A stretch of 9,557 bases of DNA, taken from contig SKLC01000381.1 in NCBI GenBank assembly GCA_007123425.1, positions 1-9,557 of the forward strand. The letters run 5' to 3'. Below the pieces are notes generated by a model. The model was not told the DNA's origin. It did no database searches and saw only the letters and a program-made list of their open reading frames with translations. Source of the stretch: Nitriliruptoraceae bacterium. Its GTDB lineage: Bacteria > Actinomycetota > Nitriliruptoria > Nitriliruptorales > Nitriliruptoraceae. Below, piece by piece: positions 1 through 7,512 of this stretch (positions are counted from its first letter, which is position 1; each line of letters begins with the position of its first letter). A program made the translations under genes and the position numbers.

Positions 1-24
1 CCCATCGGCGGGCACGTGGAGGCG

Positions 25-60
25 GCCGGCCCTGCCGGCGCCTCGCCGCACGTGCGAGGC
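25..60. terminator. Two tandem hairpins upstream of the usp gene
   Basis: Two short GC-only hairpins lie back to back. The first has 6-bp arms at 25-30 and 34-39 with a 3-base loop. The second has 7-bp arms at 40-46 and 54-60 with a 7-base loop. Neither is followed by a T-run, so this is at best a non-canonical terminator of a gene lying to the left of the window, or a structure in the usp upstream region. In a sequence this GC-rich such pairs can also arise by chance. Nothing else is recognisable in bases 1-65. Confidence 0.3.
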
Positions 61-65
61 TGCGG

Positions 66-99
66 GTAGGACGCGACGACGCAAGGACAAGGAGTCGAC
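66..99 (+). promoter_or_regulatory. Putative -10 box and ribosome binding site of the usp gene
   Basis: TAGGAC at 66-71 is a partial match to a -10 box (5' TA conserved, final T missing) in an otherwise GC-saturated stretch. The Shine-Dalgarno sequence AAGGAG at 89-94 ends 5 bases before the ATG at 100 and firmly sets that start. No convincing -35 box is visible. Confidence 0.35.
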
Positions 100-525
100 A
101 TGGGCAAGATCATCGTGGGCGTTGACGCCTCGGACCACGCGACGCGGGCGCTGCGCTGGGCGCTCGAGGAAGCCCGCGTGCGAGGCGCCGAGGTGGAGGT
201 CGTCCACGCGGTCCACCAGCCCGACATCGCGGCGATGCCGGCGGTGCTGCCGATGCCGACGCATGAGCAGCTCGAGGAGGCCGGCCACCAGGTGGTCGAC
301 GAGCTGCTGGCCGAGGTCGACACGCAGGACGTCACCGTGACGCGCGATGTCCGCTCAGGCGGTGCGGCAGGCGTGATCTGCCGCCGTGCTGAGGACGCCG
401 ACCTCGTCGTGGTCGGCGCGCGCGGGCTCGGCGGCTTCCGGGGCCTGCTGCTGGGCTCGGTGACCCAGCAGGTGGTCGCGCATTCGCCCAAGCCGGTCGT
501 GGTCGTGGTCCCCGAGGACCGCTGA
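100..525 (+). CDS. Universal stress protein, UspA family, ATP-binding type
   Basis: A single-domain 141-residue cytosolic protein of the usual length for a one-domain Usp. It opens with the beta strand KIIVGVDAS, whose Asp9 normally contacts the nucleotide, and continues with a helix rich in Ala, Arg and Glu. Near the C-terminus the ATP-binding signature G-2X-G-9X-G-S is complete: Gly106, Gly109, Gly119 and Ser120. The last strand is KPVVVVVP. Members of this subtype bind ATP and form dimers that help cells survive starvation, hypoxia or other stress; the exact partner or target cannot be read from sequence. The gene stands alone, with a good AAGGAG 5 bases before its ATG and a strong hairpin after its stop, so it is probably monocistronic. 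The family assignment is secure; the physiological role is open. Confidence 0.93.
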   Translation: MGKIIVGVDASDHATRALRWALEEARVRGAEVEVVHAVHQPDIAAMPAVLPMPTHEQLEEAGHQVVDELLAEVDTQDVTVTRDVRSGGAAGVICRRAEDADLVVVGARGLGGFRGLLLGSVTQQVVAHSPKPVVVVVPEDR

Positions 526-550
526 GCGTCACCGGCGTCGGCGCCACGAG

Positions 551-578
551 GGGACGGGGCCGCGGACGGCCCCGTCCC
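551..578 (+). terminator. Strong hairpin after the usp gene
   Basis: Perfect 11-bp inverted repeat, arms 551-561 and 568-578, which becomes 12 bp if G562 pairs with C567, leaving the tetraloop CGGA. It begins 26 bases after the usp stop codon. There is no T-run behind it, as is common for hairpin terminators in very GC-rich actinobacteria. It is the longest perfect hairpin I found in the window and most likely ends usp transcription. Confidence 0.6.
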
Positions 579-590
579 ACCTGCCGATGC

Positions 591-625
591 GGCCGCGCGG
601 CCCCGGCGGCGGTGGACGGTAGGGT
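591..625 (+). promoter_or_regulatory. Putative promoter region of the ligase-hydrolase operon
   Basis: TAGGGT at 620-625 fits a TANNNT -10 box. A perfect 12-base palindrome, GGCCGCGCGGCC, at 591-602 sits about 17 bases upstream, where the -35 box would be, so it could be an operator; it could equally be chance in GC-rich DNA. A start site near 632 would give a leader of roughly 90 bases before the GTG at 722. I see no riboswitch in that leader. Confidence 0.3.
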
Positions 626-721
626 CCCGCGTCCCGCTGGACCTCGGCGCGGTGCCACGCGAGGCCCCGTCGTGTCACGGCCGTCGTGCCACCCTCGCCC
701 TGCCCACCGAAGGAGTCGCTC

Positions 722-2323
722 GTGTCCCGTACCGCGGCTCGTGCCCTCGTGCGCGGTGACGTGCACCTCGGCGACCTGCCCCGGGTGCTGGCGGAGCGCT
801 ACGGCCGGCGCCCCGCGGTCGAGGACCCCGGGCTCACGCCCGGCCTCGACCAGGGCCCCGCGCGGACCTTCCGCGACCTCGAGGAGGCCACGGCGCGGCT
901 GGCCGGTGCCCACCGGGACCACGGTCGCCGCCCCGGCGAGCGCGTGCTGGTGCTCATGGACAACCGCATCGACATCGCGCTGCATGTCTTCGCGCTGGCC
1001 CGGCTCGGAGCCCTGCCGGTGCCGGTCAACCATCGGCTGACCGCCCGCGAGGTCGCCGCGGTGGTGGAGGCCAGCGAGGCGACGGCCGCCATCGTCGACG
1101 CCGGGCTCGACGAGCTGGTCCCCGACGACCTCGACGTGGTGACCACCTCGGAGCTCGGCGAGCTCGTCCGCCGGCGCCCGGATCTCGTGGTCGAGCGCGG
1201 CGAGGCGGCCGACCCGCGCGAGGTCGCGGTGCTGCTGACCACCTCGGGCACCACCGGGCTGCCCAAGGCGGCGGCGCTGACCAGCCGGGGGCTGCTCGCC
1301 AGCCTCGGCCGCACGGTGCTCGCCCCGGTGGGGCGGCAGCGGGGGCTGCGGCCCGGTCGGGACCGCATGGTCGCGTCGCTCCCGCTCACGCACGTGATGG
1401 GGCTGGCCGTGCTGCTGGGCACGATGTGCGCCGGCGTGCCGCTGGTGCGCCGCGACCGCTTCCGGGCGGATGAGACCCTCGACCTGCTCGAGGACGGCGG
1501 CGCCAACATGTTCGTCGGGGTCCCCACGATGTACGCGGACCTCGAGGCCGCCGGCGCGGCCGAGCGGGACCTCGGCGGCGTGCAGGTGTGGATCTCGTCC
1601 GCGGACGTCCTGCCGGAGGACCGTGCCCGGCGCTTCCAGCGCTACGGCGCGATGGCACGGGTCCGCGACCGGACGGTGGGCACGGCGGCCTTCGTCGACA
1701 TCTACGGGATGGTCGAGCTCTCCGGCGGCGCGGCGGTCCGCCTCTACCCGCCGTCGCTGACCACGCGGGTGACGGTGCCGTCCTTCGCGGTGCGGCTGCC
1801 CGGCATGGAGGTGCGCGCCGTCGACGAGGACGGTCGCCCCGTGGGCCGGGGGCGCGTCGGAGAGCTGCAGTTCCGCGGCAGCGGCGTGCTGCGCGGCTAC
1901 GAGGGCCGCGAGGACGTCGGGCCTGACCGGGCGGGCTGGTTCTCCAGCGGCGACCACGGCCGGGTGTGGCCCGGCGGGGTCTTCCAGTTCGTGGGACGCG
2001 CCAAGGACCGGCTCAAGGTCGGCGGGTTCTCGGTGTTCCCCGCCGAGGTGGAGCACGAGCTCCGGGAGGCCCCCGGACTGCGCGACGTCGCGCTGGTGGG
2101 CGTGCCCGACGACCGGCTGGGCGAGCGCCCGGTCGCGTTGGTGGTGCCCGCCGAGGACTTCGACCACGCGACGTTCCTGGCCTGGACCCGGGAGCAGGTC
2201 ACCGGCTACCGCCGACCCACCGAGGTGGTCACGACCGACGAGCTGCCGCGCGGCAACCACGGCAAGATCGATCGTGCCACGGCGACCGACATCGCCATCG
2301 AGCAGCTGGAGGGCGCCACATGA
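722..2323 (+). CDS. AMP-forming acyl-CoA synthetase-like ligase (ANL superfamily)
   Basis: Predicted to activate a carboxylic acid with ATP to an acyl-adenylate and pass it to CoA; the substrate is not readable. The 533-residue product has the adenylating-enzyme motifs in order: phosphate loop TTSGTTGLPK (173-182), YGMVE (328-332), SGD (409-411), GRAKDRLK (425-432) with the hinge region, and PRGNHGKIDR (509-518), whose Lys515 is the adenylation lysine. Length fits fatty-acid, benzoate or aryl-CoA ligases. One deviation is Val331, where the YGxTE motif usually has Thr. The GTG at 722 is chosen because AAGGAG (710-715) ends 6 bases before it; a GTG at 686 in the same frame lacks such a site. 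The stop overlaps the start of the next gene by ATGA, so the two are co-translated. Superfamily is certain; CoA as acceptor is probable, and a different acceptor remains possible. Confidence 0.88.
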   Translation: MSRTAARALVRGDVHLGDLPRVLAERYGRRPAVEDPGLTPGLDQGPARTFRDLEEATARLAGAHRDHGRRPGERVLVLMDNRIDIALHVFALARLGALPVPVNHRLTAREVAAVVEASEATAAIVDAGLDELVPDDLDVVTTSELGELVRRRPDLVVERGEAADPREVAVLLTTSGTTGLPKAAALTSRGLLASLGRTVLAPVGRQRGLRPGRDRMVASLPLTHVMGLAVLLGTMCAGVPLVRRDRFRADETLDLLEDGGANMFVGVPTMYADLEAAGAAERDLGGVQVWISSADVLPEDRARRFQRYGAMARVRDRTVGTAAFVDIYGMVELSGGAAVRLYPPSLTTRVTVPSFAVRLPGMEVRAVDEDGRPVGRGRVGELQFRGSGVLRGYEGREDVGPDRAGWFSSGDHGRVWPGGVFQFVGRAKDRLKVGGFSVFPAEVEHELREAPGLRDVALVGVPDDRLGERPVALVVPAEDFDHATFLAWTREQVTGYRRPTEVVTTDELPRGNHGKIDRATATDIAIEQLEGAT

Positions 2324-3012
2324 GCGTGGAGCGCTTCACCATCCCGGTCGAGCACGGCTCGATCGAGGAGGTCAGCGCCGCCGTGCACACCCCGTCGCGG
2401 CGCCGCGGGCCGGCGGTGCTGCTCACCCACGGGGCGGGCGGCGACCTCGACGGTGCGGGACTGGTGGCGCTGGCCGAGCTGCTGGCCGAGGAGGGCAGCC
2501 TCGTCGTCCGCGTGAACCTGCCCCACCGCGAGGCGGGCCAGCGTGGCGCGCCCCGTGCCGACCGCGCGGTCGGGCCCTACCGCTCGATCGTGGAGCAGGT
2601 GCGTGCGCGCTACCCCCGCGAGCGGCGGTGGGTGCTCGGCGGGAAGTCCTATGGCGGCCGGGTGGCCTCGATGGCGGTCGCCGACGGGCTGGCCTGCGCA
2701 GGCCTGCTCTTCTACGGCTACCCCCTGCACCCGCCGGGCAAGACCGACCAGCTGCGCGTCTCGCACTGGCCCAAGGTGCCGGTGCGCTGCCTGTTCCTCC
2801 AGGGCGAGCGCGACACCTTCTGCAACCTCGAGGTGCTCGAGGACAACGTCACCAAGCTGCCCCGCCGCGCGACCCTGCACGTGGTGCCGGGGGCGGACCA
2901 CAGCCTCGACATCAAGGCCTCGGCGTCGCCGGACGGCACGCGCCGGGCCGCGCCCGAGGTCATCGCGAGACTCGGTGACGTGGTGCGCAGCTGGCTCCAC
3001 ACGCTCGAGTAG
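2320..3012 (+). CDS. Small alpha/beta hydrolase, KANL3/Tex30-like or dienelactone-hydrolase-like
   Basis: A 230-residue soluble alpha/beta-hydrolase fold protein without a signal peptide. The oxyanion-hole turn is THGAGG (36-41). The nucleophile elbow is GKSYGG with Ser110. The likely acid is Asp165 in QGERD, after the strand CLFLQG, and the likely catalytic His is His194 in GADHS. The long core without a cap domain and the wording GGKSYGGR resemble the KANL3/Tex30-type group, whose bacterial members mostly lack a known substrate; esterase or thioesterase activity is plausible. Its ATG shares the ATGA overlap with the ligase stop, and GGAGG at 2308-2312, inside the ligase gene, lies 7 bases before it, so translation should be coupled. 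The pairing suggests it acts on the ligase's acyl-CoA or releases its acid, but this is inference from context only. Confidence 0.8.
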   Translation: MSVERFTIPVEHGSIEEVSAAVHTPSRRRGPAVLLTHGAGGDLDGAGLVALAELLAEEGSLVVRVNLPHREAGQRGAPRADRAVGPYRSIVEQVRARYPRERRWVLGGKSYGGRVASMAVADGLACAGLLFYGYPLHPPGKTDQLRVSHWPKVPVRCLFLQGERDTFCNLEVLEDNVTKLPRRATLHVVPGADHSLDIKASASPDGTRRAAPEVIARLGDVVRSWLHTLE

Positions 3013-3072
3013 CGCGGCACGAGCGGCCGTCCGACGGCGGGCGGCGTGCCCTCGCTGGCCCACCGCCGGCAC

Positions 3073-3116
3073 TAGCGTGCGCATTCGCTCACGCGCTTCG
3101 CCGACAAGGACGGGTC
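3073..3116 (+). promoter_or_regulatory. Putative -10 box and ribosome binding site of mscL
   Basis: TAGCGT at 3073-3078 matches TANNNT and lies 38 bases before the mscL start codon, so mscL can be transcribed on its own despite being only 104 bases downstream of the hydrolase gene. AAGGA at 3106-3110 ends 6 bases before the GTG at 3117. No clear -35 box is seen. A weak 5-bp hairpin occurs just after the hydrolase stop, but no convincing terminator separates the two genes. Confidence 0.35.
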
Positions 3117-3509
3117 GTGCTCACCGAGTTCAAGGAGTTCGTCAACCGGGGCAGCTTCGTGGAGCTGGCCGTGGGCTTCGTGATGGGCGTCGCGTTCCAG
3201 GCCGTGGTGTCCACGCTCACCGAGCGGGTGCTCACGCCCGCGATCGCGATGGTCTTCGGCCAGCCCGACTTCGACGCGCTGCTGACGTTCGGCGCGGTGG
3301 ACCCGGAGACCGGCCAGCAGGCCGGCAGCGTCGGCGCGGTGCTCACCTCCCTGCTGAACCTCCTGCTCGTCGCGGCCGCGCTCTTCCTCGTGGTCAAGGG
3401 CTACAACCGCCTCAGGCGCCAGCAGCCCGAGGAGCCCGAGCCCCAGGCCGACCCCGAGGACGTCGTGCTGCTGCGCGAGATCCGCGACAGCCTCCGGGAG
3501 CGCTCGTAG
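3117..3509 (+). CDS. mscL: Large-conductance mechanosensitive channel MscL
   Basis: Inner-membrane channel that opens under high membrane tension and releases solutes during sudden osmotic downshift; it works as a homopentamer. At 130 residues it has the usual MscL length. The N-terminal amphipathic helix with FKEFVNRGSFVELAVG (5-20) and the glycine/alanine-rich pore helix TM1 (about 14-44) are characteristic, including the constriction segment GFVMGVAF. A short external loop (about 48-72) leads to TM2 (about 73-95), then a basic stretch at KGYNRLRRQ, a Glu/Pro-rich linker and the C-terminal helix ending in LREIRDSLRER. The start is GTG with AAGGA 6 bases ahead. It converges on the malic enzyme gene, 42 bases away. 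Function does not depend on neighbours. Identification is secure. Confidence 0.95.
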   Translation: MLTEFKEFVNRGSFVELAVGFVMGVAFQAVVSTLTERVLTPAIAMVFGQPDFDALLTFGAVDPETGQQAGSVGAVLTSLLNLLLVAAALFLVVKGYNRLRRQQPEEPEPQADPEDVVLLREIRDSLRERS

Positions 3510-3517
3510 CGGCCCGT

Positions 3518-3548
3518 CGACCGCCGCCCTGCCAGCGGGATGCGGTCG
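3518..3548. terminator. Hairpin between convergent mscL and malic enzyme genes
   Basis: Inverted repeat with 7-bp arms CGACCGC (3518-3524) and GCGGTCG (3542-3548). Inside it, after a 2x2 mismatch, CCC (3527-3529) can pair with GGG (3537-3539), closing a 7-base loop. It fills most of the 42-base gap between two genes that end toward each other, so it may act as a terminator for both strands. There is no T-run on either strand, which lowers confidence. Confidence 0.4.
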
Positions 3549-3551
3549 GCG

Positions 3552-5150
3552 TCAGCGCTCGGGCTCGCCCTGCTCGCCGGTCGGCTCGGCGTCCGCGTCC
3601 TGCTCGGCGGCTCCACCGTCGTCGGTGGGCTCGGCCCGCTTGGGCACGCCGAAGTCTCCCGTGCCCCGGGCGGCCTCCCGCTCCAGGGCACGCTCCACCG
3701 CGCGTCGCGCGGCCGCGTGCATGGCGCTCTCGGACTCGCTCTCCAGCGAGCCGCGCGAGCCGGGCCGCACGTGGCCCTGCTCGCGGGCGACGGCGCTGAC
3801 GGCCTCGGCGACCGCCGGCGCCACGCGGCGGTCGAAGGGGGAGGGGATCACGTAGTCGGGCGCGAGCTCCTCGCCGACCACGCCGGCGATCGCCTCCGCC
3901 GCGGCGATCTTCATCTCGTCGGTGACCCGGGTGGCGGCCGCGTCGAGCAGGCCGCGGAACAGGCCCGGGAAGCACAGGACGTTGTTGATCTGGTTGGGGA
4001 AGTCGGAGCGGCCCGTGGCCATCACGGTGACGTGGTCGCCGGCGACGTCGGGGTGGATCTCGGGGACCGGGTTGGCCATCGCGAACACCATCGGGTCCCG
4101 GGCCATCGTCTGGACCAGCTCCAGCGGCAGCGATCTCGGGCCGGAGACGCCGATGAAGACGTCGGCGCCCTCGAGCGCGACGTCCTTGTCGCCGGTCAGC
4201 CCCCGCGGGTTGACCTGCTTGGCCAGGCGGAAGCGGATCGGGTCGGTGCCGCGCCGCTTGGGCTCGATGATGCCGTCGCGGTCGACGGGGACGATGTCGG
4301 TGATGCCAGCGGCCCGCAGCAGGTTGACGATCGCCACGCCCGCGGCGCCGATGCCCTGGACCACCACCCTGAGGTCGGTCAGCTCCTTGTCGACCACGCG
4401 GGTCGCGTTCATCAGGGCGGCGAGCACGACGACGGCCGTGCCGTGCTGGTCGTCGTGGAAGACCGGGATGTCGAGGCGCTGGCGGAGCTTGCCCTCGATC
4501 TCGAAGCAGCGCGGCGCGGAGATGTCCTCGAGGTTGATGCCGCTGAAGCCCGAGGCGATGCGTGCCACGGTCTCGACGAACTCGTCCGGGTCCTGCTCCT
4601 CGACCAGGATCGGGTAGGCGTTCACCCCGCCGAAGGACTTCAGCAGCATGGCCTTGCCCTCCATCACGGGCAGGGAGGCCAGCGGGCCGATGTCGCCCAG
4701 GCCCAGCACCGCCGAGCCGTCGGTGACCACGGCGACCGAGTTGGAGCGGATCGTCAGCCGGTAGGCGGCGACCGGGTCGTCGGCGATCATCCGGCAGACC
4801 TTGGCCACGCCGGGGGTGTAGACCAGGGCGAGGTCCTCGGGGCCGGTCACCTCGCGGGTGTTCTCGACGGTGATCTTGCCGCCCTCGTGGGCCAGCAGCA
4901 CGTCGTCGACGATCGCCAGCAGCTCGACGCCCGGCAGGTCCACCATCGCCACGGCCAGGTCGTCGGCGTGCTGCTCGTCGCGCGCGTCGAGCGTGACGTC
5001 GCGGAACACCACGTGGCGCTGCTCGTGGGTGCGCTCGGTGGCCACGACCTCGCCGCCGAGCTCGTCGATGACGCTGGTCACCGCCCCCAGCATCCCGGGG
5101 GCGTTCTCCAGCGCGAGCCGGAACGTGATGCGCTGCTGCAGGGGTGGCAC
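3552..5150 (-). CDS. NAD-dependent malic enzyme with N-terminal ACT domain
   Basis: Catalyses oxidative decarboxylation of malate to pyruvate and CO2 with NAD(P)H formation, in the cytosol. The 532-residue product starts with an ACT-like domain (about 8-85), a small-molecule sensing fold, so allosteric control by an amino acid or other metabolite is likely. The malic domain follows: VYTPGVAKVC with Tyr111 as general acid, EGKAMLLK with Lys166 as probable base, LEDISAP with metal ligands Glu208 and Asp209, and FHDDQHGT with Asp234. The dinucleotide fold has GIGAAG (266-271), and Asp290 at the end of the second strand favours NAD over NADP. No phosphotransacetylase domain follows, unlike MaeB; instead there is a charged tail (about 462-532). 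Start GTG at 5150 has AAAGGAG (5161-5155) 4 bases ahead. The gene is divergent from transketolase. NAD preference is inferred. Confidence 0.93.
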   Translation of the reverse strand: MPPLQQRITFRLALENAPGMLGAVTSVIDELGGEVVATERTHEQRHVVFRDVTLDARDEQHADDLAVAMVDLPGVELLAIVDDVLLAHEGGKITVENTREVTGPEDLALVYTPGVAKVCRMIADDPVAAYRLTIRSNSVAVVTDGSAVLGLGDIGPLASLPVMEGKAMLLKSFGGVNAYPILVEEQDPDEFVETVARIASGFSGINLEDISAPRCFEIEGKLRQRLDIPVFHDDQHGTAVVVLAALMNATRVVDKELTDLRVVVQGIGAAGVAIVNLLRAAGITDIVPVDRDGIIEPKRRGTDPIRFRLAKQVNPRGLTGDKDVALEGADVFIGVSGPRSLPLELVQTMARDPMVFAMANPVPEIHPDVAGDHVTVMATGRSDFPNQINNVLCFPGLFRGLLDAAATRVTDEMKIAAAEAIAGVVGEELAPDYVIPSPFDRRVAPAVAEAVSAVAREQGHVRPGSRGSLESESESAMHAAARRAVERALEREAARGTGDFGVPKRAEPTDDGGAAEQDADAEPTGEQGEPER

Positions 5151-5152
5151 GC

Positions 5153-5204
5153 AGCTCCTTTCGAGCTCCTCGTCGATCCGCCCGCGCCGAGCGGGACGAG
5201 GATA
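5153..5204 (-). promoter_or_regulatory. Putative -10 box and doubled Shine-Dalgarno of the malic enzyme gene
   Basis: On the minus strand TATCCT (5204-5199) fits TANNNT and lies 48 bases before the GTG start. Downstream, the sequence AGGAGCT occurs twice, at 5170-5164 and 5159-5153, 11 bases apart. Only the second is correctly placed for the GTG at 5150; no in-frame ATG, GTG or TTG follows the first at a normal distance. No -35 match was seen. Confidence 0.35.
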
Positions 5205-5258
5205 GACCCCACCGCCACCCAGACCGTGATCCGCGCTTCCCGCTCACCGTCCGGCGTG

Positions 5259-5267
5259 TGGCATCAT
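5259..5267 (+). promoter_or_regulatory. Possible extended -10 promoter of the transketolase gene
   Basis: TGG followed by CATCAT (5262-5267) resembles an extended -10 element: TG one base ahead and four of six matches to TATAAT. No good -35 box is present at the normal distance. Transcription would then begin near 5274, immediately in front of the inverted repeat at 5275-5301, giving a leader of about 73 bases before the ATG at 5347. Confidence 0.3.
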
Positions 5268-5274
5268 CGCCCCC

Positions 5275-5301
5275 CGCGCGACCGCCCGGGGAGGTCGCGC
5301 G
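5275..5301 (+). repeat. 9-bp inverted repeat in the transketolase leader
   Basis: Perfect arms CGCGCGACC (5275-5283) and GGTCGCGCG (5293-5301) with a 9-base spacer that itself contains CCCGGG. It ends 45 bases before the transketolase ATG. It may form a 5' stem-loop in the mRNA, affecting stability or translation, or be a protein-binding palindrome controlling the divergent promoters. No T-run follows, so it does not look like an attenuator, and no peptide gene or riboswitch motif is visible beside it. Confidence 0.5.
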
Positions 5302-5346
5302 TCGTCCCACATCAGTCGCACATCTCGTCTCGCCGTGGAGCCCTCA

Positions 5347-7338
<1,992 letters not shown>

Positions 7339-7346
7339 CCTCCGCT

Positions 7347-7385
7347 CGCGCACATGCGCGCAGCTCGCGTGCCGGTGCTCGGCAC
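7347..7385 (+). terminator. Tandem weak hairpins after transketolase
   Basis: Two small hairpins follow the stop codon. The first has 5-bp arms CGCGC (7347-7351) and GCGCG (7356-7360) around ACAT. The second has 6-bp arms GTGCCG (7369-7374) and CGGCAC (7380-7385) with a 5-base loop. Neither has a T-run. Together they are the best terminator candidate in the 174-base gap before the epoxide hydrolase. Bases 7386-7478 hold nothing else I recognise. Confidence 0.35.
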
Positions 7386-7478
7386 CAGCGGGTCCGGATG
7401 CGGTCCGAACGGTGCCACGCACCGGCCCATGGCGCGCCCTGGTCCGTGTGCCGGGCCACCACCGGCGCGCGGCGGGGC

Positions 7479-7512
7479 TAGGTTCCGTGGTCCGCAGGAG
7501 GGAGCGCGACCG
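7479..7512 (+). promoter_or_regulatory. Putative -10 box and ribosome binding site of the epoxide hydrolase gene
   Basis: TAGGTT at 7479-7484 fits TANNNT and lies 28 bases before the ATG at 7513. AGGAGG at 7496-7501 overlaps GGAG at 7501-7504, which gives the better spacing of 8 bases. These signals place the start at 7513 rather than at the in-frame ATG at 7354, which is upstream of the promoter-like box. Confidence 0.4.

Noticed and set aside
1..69. Possible 3' end of an upstream gene (frame 1, stop at 67-69)
   Set aside because: Only 22 codons are visible, all three frames are nearly equally open, and two hairpins fall in this stretch, so no coding call can be supported.
686..721. Longer start for the ligase at GTG 686
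   Set aside because: It would add 12 residues containing the translated ribosome binding site itself. AAGGAG is placed for GTG 722.
526..721. Riboswitch, small RNA or extra gene in the gaps between genes
   Set aside because: Gaps hold only hairpins and promoter-like boxes; none shows a conserved aptamer layout or a short frame with a ribosome binding site.
332..2260. Minus-strand open frame of 642 codons opposite usp and the ligase
   Set aside because: It is a shadow of the ligase gene, with low-complexity His/Arg/Pro/Gly composition, no family motifs and no ribosome binding site.
1966..2319. N-terminal extension of the hydrolase within the ligase gene
   Set aside because: This region is coded in the ligase frame with conserved motifs; the hydrolase fold starts only after the ATG at 2320.
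3412..5310. Second minus-strand frame overlapping the malic enzyme
   Set aside because: It reads the same strand in another frame, giving an Arg/Gly-rich product, while the 3552-5150 frame has all malic enzyme motifs.
5335..5346. Upstream GTG start for transketolase
   Set aside because: The GTG overlaps the TGGAG that serves the ATG at 5347, and adds only four residues.
7354..7512. Upstream ATG for the epoxide hydrolase
   Set aside because: It would add 53 residues with no family similarity and spans a hairpin, a promoter-like box and the ribosome binding site.
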